64,000 nt of DNA, taken from positions 25,903,106 to 25,967,105 of the forward strand of contig JAUJPP010000005.1 of the NCBI GenBank assembly GCA_030562195.1, written 5' to 3'. Below are positions 10,961 to 23,900 of the stretch, piece after piece. Numbering within the stretch: position 1 is the stretch's first letter; each line of letters starts with the position of its first letter. Origin of the DNA: Nipponacmea schrenckii. Taxonomy: Eukaryota > Mollusca > Gastropoda > Lottiidae. The notes below the pieces were generated by a model. That model made no database searches. It had not been told where the DNA came from and saw only the letters and a list, made by a program, of their open reading frames with translations. Both the position numbers and the translations under genes were made by a program.

Positions 10961-12990
10961 GTTTGACCTTTAACTTAGAGTCAATGTTATATTGCTGATA
11001 CACCACTTGTCTTCTAGTATAGGAATGAATTTGGAATTGTATTTAAAATATTCATATGACAGTCATTTCCTTTGATTATCCTCTATTATTTGTATATGTA
11101 GGATTCAAGTATTTCCTCAGTAATCGTGTTACTCATAAGACAGTGTTTTATATATAGACCTAAAGAAAGGACTATATTTAACTATTTTAAAGAACTTGGC
11201 GATTTTTTATGTTACTTTTTTTAACCTCACAATCAAAGAATTAATTTATCTATAGATATTTGCACCATAACTAAATATTCTTAAAAATGGGCAATGTGCC
11301 ATGTTGATAAGTAAACAATAAAATAAATGTAAGGCTCAGAAAAATAAAAAGGTAGAATGTGTTTTCTTCTTGACTTCTCTATGATATTCTTGCTGTTTGT
11401 GACCTAATTATATTATAGAATGTCTTGATGTCACTGTGAGATATAAAAATATTTAATTATTAAAACTTATACCTCCTGTGCCTGTGCTTTCATAACTTTG
11501 TCATAGGTGCAAAGTTACAACCTTTACTCCCCAATAATGAATTGGCAATAAGAAAATTGATTTATTCATATCATTTTTATCAAGGACAAATCAGTTTTAT
11601 ATTTATAATGTTTTAAATTTCGAGGAAGGGAGGAATTGCTTGTAATTTCTCTATTTATAGATATTTTTGTTAGGCCATCATAAATAAGACATTAATCTTT
11701 GCCAGTAAGTTTTCTTTTGAACAAAAGTAGGCATTCTCAAAAATGTCATTTAGGAACAGAATCTTAGTAGAATCTGGATAAAAAAAAATAAAACTAAGAA
11801 ATGTATTAAGCGCTTTAAATAGTTCATTGTATTTTTAGAATTCTGTTAAGTTACTTATGGTAGCAGGTATATTAACTGATAATTATATGTTCTTATTGGC
11901 CAAGTTTCTACGATGTAGTATTCCTTTATATAAAAAAAAATTGAAAGCGAGTATCAAAGACAAGAGATGCTGTCTCATTAATGTCATGATCAATGATAAA
12001 ACCTGTTGATGATGTTATCTTACTGACCTGTACATAGTGAGAAGTTGAATAGTTGAAATTGTCATAAATATTTCACCTTGTCTTAAACTATTTATTATAA
12101 ATGATAATACCTGAAGGCATGTATGAACTTACTGATTTACTTTTTAACCACAGATTAAGTGAATGATAATTGTAGTAGCCTTGAGCGAAAAGGAGAGAAA
12201 AAAATAGGTGTATATAAATTATGTATTTTAAAAGCACAATCCAAAATCATTCTTGTTTTTCTACTTTCTCTGTCGAAAAGAACATTGGACATAAACTACA
12301 GATATAATATTTGATATCATTATATTTGAAGCGCTATTACTTAAAATTTAAAGTGAAATATCAATTATGTCTTAGATTTGATAAAATACATTGAGTTTGA
12401 TAAAAAAAAATTCAGATCTTTACTGATAAGACTGCAGTTGACCTAGCTGAAAGAAGATAAGTACAGTGACCTTTATGCCATCACAAAAAGTTTATGTTCG
12501 TCAGCATCTAAGCAAAAAATTTTATGACCAGTTCTCATCCTTTTTTCAGTTATTGACTAACAGACAGCTATCCTTTTCATCAACACCAATTTCCTGTATG
12601 TTGTGCTTCAATAAACATCTGAAAGATAAGAGAAATAATATAGATTCATAGTATTTTATATATAATTAATAAGTGATTGATAGATAAAATGGATTCATAA
12701 TGATCAACCAATTTTAGATTACAATCAATTAATTTATTATCATTGATAACAACACATTGGAAAGTTATAATTATAATGTAATGCTTTAATAATTCTGTTA
12801 AGCACTTAACAAACACTTCTTTATTGATATTAAACTTTCATGTGAAAGGTCTATAAATACTAGTATACCAAATGATATTTTGGAAACAAGAAGGATTTTG
12901 ACAGGGGAGACTGAGATTTCTCTATTTCAATTTGTTTTACCCATTGTTATTTCAAAATTTATAAGACATTTAAACTTTTCTTTCCAGAAT
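10961..12990. other. Non-coding A+T-rich stretch
   Basis: Nothing recognisable in either strand. A short frame at 12466-12651 lacks protein-like features and flanking splice sites. The word CAAAGTTACAACCTTTACTC near 11510 recurs near 46317, so part of this region is dispersed repeat. Confidence 0.45.
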
Positions 12991-13242
12991 TTAAAGGGAT
13001 AATAGGTCTTAGAATGAACTTAAAATTTGAAAATTTTAAATTTGGTCAGTAAGAGCTTTATTCATCAGAAAATATACCTGCTACCATAAATAATATAAAA
13101 AAATGTTTTTCGAGTTTTCAAGATTTTAAGAGACTCTGTTACTTTATGACACCAGGTAAGTTCCCTGATAAATATACACCCATATTGACCTTTCTTGAGA
13201 ACTAAAATTTTGTTTTCATGCTAAGACCTTTTATCCCTTTAA
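12991..13242. mobile_element. 252-bp TTAA-bounded inverted-repeat element (MITE)
   Basis: The left end TTAAAGGGATAATAGGTCTT and the right end AAGACCTTTTATCCCTTTAA are near-perfect terminal inverted repeats of about 22 bp, and TTAA lies at both extremities. The sub-terminal regions are also loosely inverted (GGTCA and TGACC blocks). TTAA targets are characteristic of piggyBac-type transposons. The element has no coding capacity, so it would be a non-autonomous derivative. A second copy lies at 9189-9345. Confidence 0.75.
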
Positions 13243-15826
13243 GAAAAAAAGACTGCCTCTACCTCACTTTTGGAGATTCAATAGTTTATTTCCCTGTAAT
13301 ATCAATATTTTTGAGAAGCTATTTTAAGTGAGAACTTGTAGCTGATTTTAAGATAAAACTTAAGGAGTTAGTAGTTGATATAAATGTGAACTATGTAATT
13401 TGAGTGGAGTGTGAGATTGTAGGACCTTTAACTTGTACATTGATACTTGTTTATTTCTTATAATATTTGATATCTTAACATAAAAAGATAAACTATTTTA
13501 CACTGTGCAATTTTACATTTTATTAGATAAGATTTTTTCAAATCAAATTCCATTTATGAATTACACCACGGTTAGATTACAAATTTTATTGGTAAAGTAT
13601 TACTGTGTATTGTTTAGATAGTGGAAAAAATTGTTATTTGTATATAGGTTGGAGAGTTTAATCATTCAAACAGCCTTATATTGTTATTTTTCTTATGCAA
13701 AAACAATTTTTGTTTACTTTGCAGTTATTTCATTTTTTATTTCAAGTATCTCCTTTAAGTTACAAAAAAATCACACATCTGGTGTGGTGTAGAGAAAGTC
13801 TAATATTGTGTTGAGTTGTTTGATTGATTTGTATTTGTAGCACATGTAACATTTTTAAAGATGTTTTTTTTTAGCACAAAACTTGATTAATACAATTAGA
13901 TATCTAGACTAAGTTTACTACTTTTTCATTTGGAATCAAGTTTCCTAAAAGGAGATGGATGCCTGATTTGCTGATAACTTCTACAAGAGAGAGAAACTAC
14001 CATATTTTTACTTTTAAAATTCTGTCTATAAGCAGGCCTACACACTTTGTAAAATTCTTGTTCAAATAAGCTTTAGCCTTCTAATGTGTATTCTTATTTA
14101 GATTCCAAATAAAAAATTCAACCTCAGAACTGTTTGGATAAATCTGACATTCCCTATTCATTTTTTGAAGGGATGTCTTTACTAATAGAAAATATGATGA
14201 ATAGTAATCAAAATCATCAGATATTGACACATTGACCTATATAAGAATCCCTGATTCCCATCTGTTTGACTTAACTATGCAAATAATGTCAAGGGCCCAG
14301 CACTCTGACTAAGCTACTGTTCAAATCAACAGTAATTATAAGGTATTTGATCAAACTTGATATTAATAATAATAAGACACCAAACATTGTTTTAAATGTA
14401 TGTTGAGATCATTTGAGAATTAGTTTTTGTGAAGAGAAATGGGTATATTATAAGGTGAGATAATTGAAACACTTTCATAGATCTTTAAGTCAATAAGGCT
14501 CCAAATAGTTAAATAGTTCATTAAAGGTGCAATAAAGGATCAGGTTACAGTACCTTCAATTACATTGTATCCTGAATATTGGTTTTGAACTGGTCTTATT
14601 AAACTAAGCCCACATCACTTTTGTAGATGTGGAAAAATGAGAACAATTGATTTGATTTGATTGGTTTCATTTTCCTTGAAAGATTCTAGGGCCCATTTTG
14701 ATGGGATATTTAACTATGATCGCATAATTTCTGTTCACTTGTATCATCATGGCATCAAGGAAGTATGACAGTGTGATTAAAGTTGTAATTATGTTTATTG
14801 GATTATATTACTGAAACTAAGGACTGTACTTAGATTATATCTTAGTCGCTTTAACAAAGTGTTGGCTGGAAGACAAGGAATATTAAAAAAAAACACAATA
14901 GTAAGTTTAAAGTTATTTGGGTATATATGGAACATCTGGTGGTGAATTATTGAAATATAAATGTGGCTATATGAAGTAGGATATTATAACATTATATGAA
15001 TCAATACTTACATCCTGATTTGATTAGTACTATAGTAATTACCCCTACAGCATTGTATGTATGTATGTATATTAATTTATTTCATTTATCTCTTGAGTAA
15101 CAAATTTAAGGTTATGTTCTTGTTTTTCAAATATCCTTATAACAGAAGTATAAAAATGCCTAATTCCCCATAATGCCTTTATGGCAACTACTGAACTTAG
15201 ATAGTAGTAAGGTTACACATTGGGGTTCAAAATATGAGCAGTGAGCTAACCATAACGCAAATAGTGAATGCACCATAATATCCTTATTATATTATTTGTT
15301 AATCATATTCTTCAACACTATGATTTGAATAAAATAAATTCTAAGGAAAGATTGATTATGACCTTTTAGTAGCAAAATTTTTGTCTCAAAAATTGCAAAA
15401 GGAGGTTTTTTCTTGATTTGACTGAATTATTATTATGTGTTTTTTTGTGCTGCTCTTTAGAGGGTCACATAAAAAATGGATGATAATTGAGCAAAAGCGA
15501 GTCATGGAAATTTGATATGACTAGTTCTAGTACCATGAAAAGCAATATGATTTCTTAACTCTCTTCTATTTTGATGCTGTCATACCTCCATATTTATTAA
15601 GTATGTGATGCAAGCTATCTGAATAGGTTCAATGAGATGTAATTTTTGCCAAGTCTTTGGTACAGAAATTACAATAAAGCCCTTGTATAAATTATTACAA
15701 CCACAGTTCTGTATTGAGATACAATCACATACTTCATATACAGGTTGAACAAATTATTCATTTATATTCTATTATTTATTATACAGGAAATCTCAAGTCA
15801 AGATTTATTTCTTTGTCTCTTTATAG
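13243..15826. other. Non-coding stretch upstream of the FAM107 exons
   Basis: A+T-rich sequence with a short GTAT repeat near 15054-15070. No exon or RNA gene is supported. It is the 5' flank of the FAM107 exons, or their intron if the candidate exon at 9822 is real. Confidence 0.45.
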
Positions 15827-18800
15827 GAAGAAAAAAAGAAGAAAATAAAACATTTTGAAGATATGCAGAATAGTTTTTATCCTAATCATCCACGTAAGTC
15901 ACCAATTTCTTTACAATACTCATTATCTCTTAATATTTTTTTTTTAAATGTAAGATACAAGATAAAGCTTAAATTCAGCAATCAGAATTAAAATCTAATG
16001 ATGTAAAATCCAATATTTGTTGAATTGAAAGAGACCTTAATCTCTGATTTTAACTCTGAAAAGTGGTCTGTGAGCTGCACTTGAGTTTCTTTTAAGTTAC
16101 TTGATGTTTAATTAAACGATTAAGGTTGTCCATTTTCAAATGAAAGAAAAGGTGAGAATATGTGAATAAAATTTGAGTCTATTTCTACTCACAATTTTGT
16201 TAATGTTCCAAATTTTGATATAAATAAGTTCCTTATCTTATCACTCAATGGTTTTCTTGCCAATTGATTTTCTTTTCAATTTGTGATTTCGTGATCTAAT
16301 TAAATGAAATAAAATTGAAAGTAAAATTTGATGTCAATAGTTAAACATGAAGAGGTTATTGATTGTTGATAGGAGTGACAATAGCCCCTGTTATTTCTAA
16401 CTTAGATACACATACCAAATGTGTATTGACAATCAACATGCACACAGTTAAAAAAAACTTTGGAGAAGGTTTTGTTTATGTTCTCACAACCTTCAGTCAT
16501 TACTTATTGATTGGTTTTGATTAATGTTTAATGTAGCACCAAACTGAAATGGCTGCACTAGCTTCACCATACTTGGCCGTCATGGGTAGGAACTACATTG
16601 GTAATGTAAGTTAACAATAGGCAACTATCTCCTAACTTTCATACTTTAACTTTGGCAGTATTTGGATTTTGGATGTAGCAAAAGTATATATCTATGAGAA
16701 AAAAAAAAAAATATACAGGATAACAACTGTAATTTTTCCCCAAATTTTCCTTTATGTCCTATGAAATTCTGGCCAATACTAATTATTTAATCAAAACCTC
16801 AATGATAAATCGAAAGTAGACCACTTACAGTAAATAAACATACACCTGTACAGGAAGAGAATAATTTCAAACTTATCCTCCCTAATTGTAAATTTTTTCA
16901 TATATCCCCAAATCTAAAATAAATGGTAGATTCAGACAAGTGGCATGCTAAAATACCATGGTTTTTTGGTTTATGACAAGTTAACGTCTGGTTTTAAATG
17001 ATAACTTGTCTAGGGTATGGGATGTCTATAAGTGCCATGGACTAGTCTGATAATAGTAAAATATAAACCTGAATACTTTACTGAATTTTGCAAAGTCTCT
17101 TCTCAATTTTTATAAACACTATGAGTAGAATATTTCTGTGTGATGTCATCAGTATCCTGAATATTCAGAAAAAATGATTCATATCACATATGAGTTCACA
17201 TCAAAATGATTATAATTGTGGTCTAATAGCATGACTTAGTGTTTTACTGTTTCTAAATGAATATTTAACATTGATGATTCACCATGATCATTTTTTGCAA
17301 TTCTTCTATCACTATTAATAATAAAAATATCGATCATGTGTTAAAATAATCGTTGTATGGTTAATGGGAGATAACTATGTCAAGACTGTTGATTATGTGG
17401 AACAATCATGCTAATTTCAACGTACTTGATCTCTGTCCATTCATCACAAATTTCTATTACCTTTTCTAGAAATCTTGTTAAAAAACTTTTATTTATTCCA
17501 CATATAAAATGGCTAATACTTATTTTCATGTCATAATTGTAATGACTTGAACATTTTGAAAATTGAAAGTTGTTCATGGGCATGCATGTCTTGTATTAAA
17601 CTAGATTTGATAATGAAAGTTTTGAAAATTGAAAGTTGTTCATGGGCATGCATGTCTTGTATTAAACTAGATTTGATAATGAAAATGTAAGAAGATATGC
17701 TTGAAGCCCAAAATAAACAGATGTGTTTTTTTTGATAGATGTTCGAGACATATATGAACTTGTACACTTGGATCAAGTGATCTGTATTTTATATCTAAAC
17801 TACAGCTTTTACCACATCAATCTTAAAATTCACAACTCAACTCTGCCAGTGTAGTAATTAGATCTTATTGTCCTGAAGCAAGTATCATAATAGTTTATTA
17901 CTAGGACTATATTTTATTACAGCAACTAGGAGTCTAGATTCTCCAGCTCCAGATTATGATCATGATGATTTTGTGAGGAAATTTGAGAGTGTATTATCTA
18001 ATGCAGATATAGGTATATTGCAAACCACCCAATATTTAATCTATAGATGATAATTATGTCATGAATAACTGAGATTTGAAAAAAAAAAATAACTGAAGTT
18101 CTAGGAAACCATTCAAGATTAAAAGGTATCCATTGTATACATGGTACTAGATGAACAGATTTTAAAGAACAATTGTTATTTTCTTGAAATTTTAGGAAAT
18201 ATATGATGGAAGTTTAGAGTTTTATCACATTTACATGTTGTTATTGATATTGTCATGTCAGTTATAACAGAAGGCATTGTATAGTTAATAACTGCCTTAT
18301 ACTATAATGGCAACAGTCTAAACTTCTTCAATATAACTATGTATTATTGGTAGAGAAGGGAATGTCACTTTTTTATTCCTAAAAGTGATATGGATGGCTA
18401 AAAATTAAGTCAAATCTCAGTTAATCCCAGCTTTCTCTCTTATCACAATTAACAATATTCTATTATTAGTAGTGTAGGCTACTGACTATAATATATTAGA
18501 TTATGATTACACATAGTTTGAAGTTTTCTAATGGCTGACAGTGACTTATTAATGCTTTTTATGCTTCATTGTCGTTATTTGATTTGTTTTCGTTTTATAT
18601 TGAATGATAAATTCACACAGCAGTCTTTATATACAGTAGAGTTAATGACCAAAAAGAGGAATTGTATATCAAGTAGCTCAGGAAAAATCGTCAGGATTGG
18701 AAATTCCAGAATACCGATTCCAGAATATTGTGTTTATGTACGCCTGATGAAATGGACATTTAGTCCATGAAACGTTGAGTTTATTATATAAAGATGGTTT

Positions 18801-20942
18801 AGTGACATACAGCTTTTTTATTTTATTCATCACTTTATATACTGTCACAGCATCAAGTTTATTATGACTTGGATCCCATCACAGTATCATACTGCTTTTA
18901 TCGTTTGGATTCTTAATCTCACTTTTGGATTCCAGAATATTGTCACATTATTCTAACAGTTAGACAGTTCTAACAGTTTAGAATCTAAACATTGATATGA
19001 ATGAAAAAAAATATTACAAATGAAAATTCAAATTTTTCTTAAATTATATATTGTCAGGATAGTTCAACTGATAAAAGTATGTGATATATAAAAGTGATCA
19101 TGCTGTAGAATAGATATCAGACTATAATTTATCTGTTGACACATTGTCTTATCAACCTGTTTATTCAGGTCACAATATAGATATTCTAGCATTATCTTAC
19201 TCAGTATAACAATGTTTAAATCACTTATATCAAGGTCACCCTCCCCTTTTCTTATAACATTGAGAACCATGAATAAATAATAACATTTACTTGAATTAGC
19301 GATTAAAATAAGAATCCGTGGGCAAAACAAATGAGGGGGTGAACCCCTGCCTCCACCATAACTATAAGCGTCACTTAATGAATGCCAGTGTCAAAATATA
19401 AATGGTCTATTGTTGATTTGAATCATTTCTAGAATGCTATATTAATTTCTGTATGTTACATTTATCCTGCTGTCCATCTATTTTTTAAATTTTGTGCATG
19501 TAAATATATAATGAAGTACAAAAGTTTTAATCTGATTTTTTTGAAAAAACAATATTTTAGTTTGTGCAATATATACTGTAGTTAGAGCTCGTAATGTCCT
19601 AGTCATTTAACCTTTTAGTGGTTTAAAAGCCTGTCTACTAACCTGAATTAAAATATTCAATTTGAAATGTTATATTCTGGATGGTATAACAACAAATTAT
19701 TGTCAGAAATTATTTTTAAATTTGCATGACATCGTTAATATTGAATATTTTCATATGCATCACTTTATTGAATGAGTTATATATTTTTAGTTATAAATTT
19801 AATGAACCTAATGATTTAATGCAAAAACTGCAATAAAATATTTTGTATAAACTATTGTAAAATGAACTCAAATTTAATCAAAACACAAAATATGAAACAA
19901 TAGTTGATTTTTTGAATTTTACTTTTTTCAGAAAATATCAATATCCCTGAACCTGAACCCGAACCAGATTATAATGAAGATGAGAGTGATTCTTTTCCAC
20001 CCCCACCCCCACCTATAACAGATTCATCGACTAATAATAATAGTCTAGAAATGAAATTAAATGGAAAGCCTCCAGCACCTGTATTGAATGTCCCTCCTGA
20101 AGGAGATTGTCCCCAAATAATACCAAAAAAACTTGAAAATCCATGTCTTAGGTCCAATGAAAGACAAGCATTACATAAAGAATTATTATTTAATTATAAA
20201 AGGTTGGTAGTTCTAAATATTTATTTTTACTGAAAACTTTGATCAATATGTGTATAGATTCATCAGTGTCATAAAGCGAAATCTGGAAAAAAAATTAAAT
20301 CATAAAAAATAGAGCAGCAATTTATGGTAGTTCCATTGGTGCATAATAGCCTAAAATGGAATAACCTTAACCTCTCCTGTTTCTGTTTCTCTGGTTGAAA
20401 GAAACTTAGTCTATCTGGACTATGTATTTATATATATAAAATATCTCTAATTTTGTTTCTTTCAGAGGTGTTAATGTATTACAGAAACCGGAATTAAATA
20501 AAATTCTAGAGAAACGAAAAGAACAACAAAGATTAAAAGAATGGGAAAACCAACATACTAATAAACGAACTAGTTTAGAATTAAAACTGGAGGAACGAGC
20601 CAATAGAATGAAAGAGGTAATAATAACACACATTTTGATAAATTCCATCTTTCATCTCAACATAATATACATTGTACAGAGAGTTTGTTAGAAAGGTTTA
20701 AATTTTGTCTTGCTTCTCCTTAAAAATAACCCTGGTCAATAATATCATCAATAACAATCCTTTGCTTGACTCTCATAATTTTAATCCATATTGTTTGTCA
20801 ATTGCTTCAAAAAATAAGATATTTATGTTGATATTTCCAGGAAGAGAATAGCAAAATGAATCCCATTAAAGAAAGGAATGAAAATGCTCCAGAATTCTTA
20901 AAAATGCATTCAAAAATAACTCAGAAATCCCCAGATAACTGA
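15827..20942 (+). CDS. FAM107 (DUF1151) family actin-associated protein
   Basis: Five exons join in frame with GT-AG introns: 15827-15893, 17923-18012, 19932-20202, 20466-20616 and 20841-20942 (stop TGA). They encode 226 residues from the first base of the first exon, or 214 from the in-frame ATG at 15863. The N-terminal half is acidic and proline-rich (EPEPEPEPDYNEDESD, then PPPPPP). The C-terminal half matches the FAM107 domain: NERQALHKELLFNYKRG, QKPELNKILEKRK, a charged helical stretch with LELKLEERANRMKE, and the family signature ENAPEFLK near the end. Vertebrate FAM107A/B are stress-inducible proteins linked to F-actin and microtubules. That role here is inferred by homology. The N-terminus is longer than in the ~131-144 aa vertebrate proteins. 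The true start is unsettled (see 9822). The following ~2 kb may include the 3'UTR. Confidence 0.92.
17554..17684. repeat. 66-bp perfect-looking tandem duplication
   Basis: A 66-bp unit beginning TTTTGAAAATTGAAAGTTG starts at 17554 and again at 17620. The copies are essentially identical until about 17682. It lies in the first FAM107 intron, between the exons ending at 15893 and starting at 17923. The lack of divergence indicates a recent local duplication. It also explains the repeated peptide in a minus-strand frame, which is not a gene. Confidence 0.9.
18741..18778 (+). ncRNA. Hammerhead-ribozyme-like core (partial)
   Basis: CTGATGA (18744-18750) is followed by a perfect 6-bp stem, ATGGAC-ATTTA-GTCCAT (18752-18768), and then GAAAC (18769-18773). 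This is the conserved order of a hammerhead: CUGANGA, stem II, GAAA. One extra A separates the core from stem II, and I cannot find a matching stem III with the cleavage site, or stem I. Hammerheads of this kind are known in Penelope-like elements, and such remnants occur elsewhere in this window. It is therefore at best a decayed motif in the FAM107 intron, and possibly chance. Confidence 0.2.
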
Positions 20943-23900
20943 ACAAATGATTGAGAAGAGATTTTATAAACAATCAGTGGACCAAGTGATTATGGATGCA
21001 AATATATGTGATAGAGTGGTATTAAAGTTTTTCTTAGATTATAGATTTGATTGGAAAAATTATAACATCTTAACTTTATCATCAGTCAAATTTCTTCTGG
21101 TGAGAAAGTATAAGCGAGTTCTTCAAAAAGAAACATGGGTACATCTGACTGTAAAATTAGTTTGATTGATTACAAATAACAATATGACTAGAATAATTTC
21201 AATGTACAAGGATGTCTTGATAAGCAGAGAATATGTTCAGGAGGAACAAACAGGTAGATCCAAAAACGCTGAGAGAACGAATAATTTGATCATTCTCAAC
21301 TATCAAATTTTCTGTGGTCTGTGTCTTAAAATAGTTTTGTGAAAGTTCGGAGTGAAAAGTCAATATTGACTAAAATGAATGAGTTGATTTTAAAGTGATA
21401 TTGTAGAAAGTGTGTCGTGTATATCCATATATGATTTCTGTCCCCCTTAGCTCTTGTTTTGGAAGTATTATTTAAGTCAAATATTGCCAGGGTCCCTTTT
21501 GTTACCTCAGTGTTTACACTATGGAAGTATATCAACATGGTGTATTGTAAAAGGTAAACTCAAAGATATACATGTAATCATTTGCTAATTTGGCTTGGGC
21601 CAAAAGAACTATTCGGTGTTAGATAGGGCGTTCATTTCATATATAGTGTCGTTCAGTATATAGATGGCATGACAGCGCTTCACTTTAATTTTTTCAATTT
21701 AAACAGCAATTTTGCCAAAAAATGAATATTCAGGTTCAAATGTCTATCAATGTTTCTCAGACCATCTTGAAATAAAATTGTTGATGAAATAGCAAATTTA
21801 AAATCAAGATGACTTTAGTTCTAAAGAAATATATATGAAGGATCTATTTAGAATAACAATCATGGTTCAGCCTGTTAGTGTCACAGGTTGTCTCAAACAT
21901 TTTGGTTGGTGGATGACAAGTTAACATTTGCTTCATAGACATGTTGAAAATACATGTATTTATAGTTAACTCTAGTCTAACTGTAGGACATTAATTTAAG
22001 GAAATCACAATATATTTTTTATAACACTTAGCTTAATGATGTAGAAAACCTACTGATATAAAAACAGATTTTAATCTTTCAATTTTGTAGTATTTTGTTA
22101 CCAGTTATTTTTTTTCTCTAGCAACTCATTAGCCCGAACACTTTTTTTATACCTTCATTTTTTATGCAAATAAATGTAACTTAAACTTAAAACTGTAAAC
22201 CAACCAACAACTATTGCAAACTTGTCATTTAATAACTGCTAAATCAAAAGAGATAAGCTATATAAATCATATAATGATAGGATTATAGACATTTTGAGAT
22301 GAATATTAAAAATTTAGATTTGAATAAAGTAGTATTTATTTAGTTTTCTAGTTGTTACTTATTGTAAATTACATAACATTAATACAATTACATCAGATTT
22401 GTTTCTGTACATGTTACTACTTATCTTTATTTTCTTAGGTCCCTATTATGCTTTGAGATTTTAAACCTCTAATTTACAAACATTTCTTAGATGTAACACT
22501 TAATAGAGCTTGTGATCTTGCTTTTGAGTTTGTCAATGTACAGATTCCACATAGCTTGCTTTTATATAGATTATTATTATCTTTTATATTATTAAACTAA
22601 ATATGCAGGCATTGTTTCAGTTACAGCAATTCAAAAGCCTTTTATGCTTAATCAATGATTAACACTTGAATTAAACACAAATTTTTTTATTAGAAACTTC
22701 TACTTGAAAGCATTATTGATATTGTAAAATGTTCTAGGTTGTGAATTAGAATTTATTTTTATAACAATTAAATGAAAATAGATATGATAGCTGAATATAT
22801 TTTGCCTGAATTTGGTTAAAATGCTTAAGAAATTTTATTCTTTACATATGTTATGGCATATCTAATGTTACAGATATGAATATTAGCAAAGCCCTGTACA
22901 GAGATATGTATAAGCTTATTGTCTGACACTTTTCATTAGTGTCTACTATGGATAACAGTTGAAAACATTTCATAGATTTTAACAAAGTTTTTAACTTAGT
23001 CTTATGAACGCATTCAGTTTTATAAACATTACAAGAAGGTTCTAAGTCTAGAAATCATAATAGATATCAAAGTTTTTGTGTAAAGACAAATACATTTCCT
23101 TGTAAAATCTGACATTTAAATATACATTTTGCCTTTGACATTTCGCTAGTCAATTGAATTGTCTTTTTGATGAAATAAATCTTTAAACTTATGTAAAATA
23201 TTTTAATCATTTGTTTTATTTTTTTGTAACTTTTTGTCTTCAAGACTTATCTTTTATTTTCAATGTGTCATTTTGTTGTTTTTCTGGTGTTTGCTATTAT
23301 ATTACCTCAATTGCTGTATAAAGTCTACACAGTGTAATTTCAAACAAAGTAAATGTGTCCATTGCTTGAAGTAGTTATATTATTAATATCATGCAATGAT
23401 ATGAAAGCAAAAACACACGAAATTTTGACATAATTGAAGGAGATTTGTTATTCCTGATTTCATTTTTTGTTTTAAGCTCAAAATGTTTTAATTTCTATAT
23501 AATAGTGCCTTTATTTGTTGTTAAATTTTAATGGAGACAGTTTTGTGATTATTTAATTTTCATATCAGATTAAAAAATTTGATGTTAACAGCAAGTAAAT
23601 AATGAATAGTTTAGGGCATTCTAAATATTCCAAAACTTTGTCATTATGTCATTAAATTCTGTCTTTTGCTTTCATTGTTTGCTTTAATTAGATTATCAGC
23701 TATAATTGTTGTAAATTTGTTATTTTAAATAGACAAAGGCACATCAGTCAATTATCTGAACAATAAAATTTCAAAAACCCCTTTTTAAAAAAGAAATTTC
23801 AGAAAATATGGTTAAAGAATGCAAAAATTATCTCATCTTAATGCGGATAATAATTTCAGAAATAAATGAATGAATTGACAAGCTGTACTTTTGTCTATAA

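Noticed and set aside
19969..20157. Minus-strand frame with a poly-Gly stretch
   Set aside because: It is the antisense of the FAM107 exon at 19932-20202. The Gly run is the complement of its poly-Pro codons.
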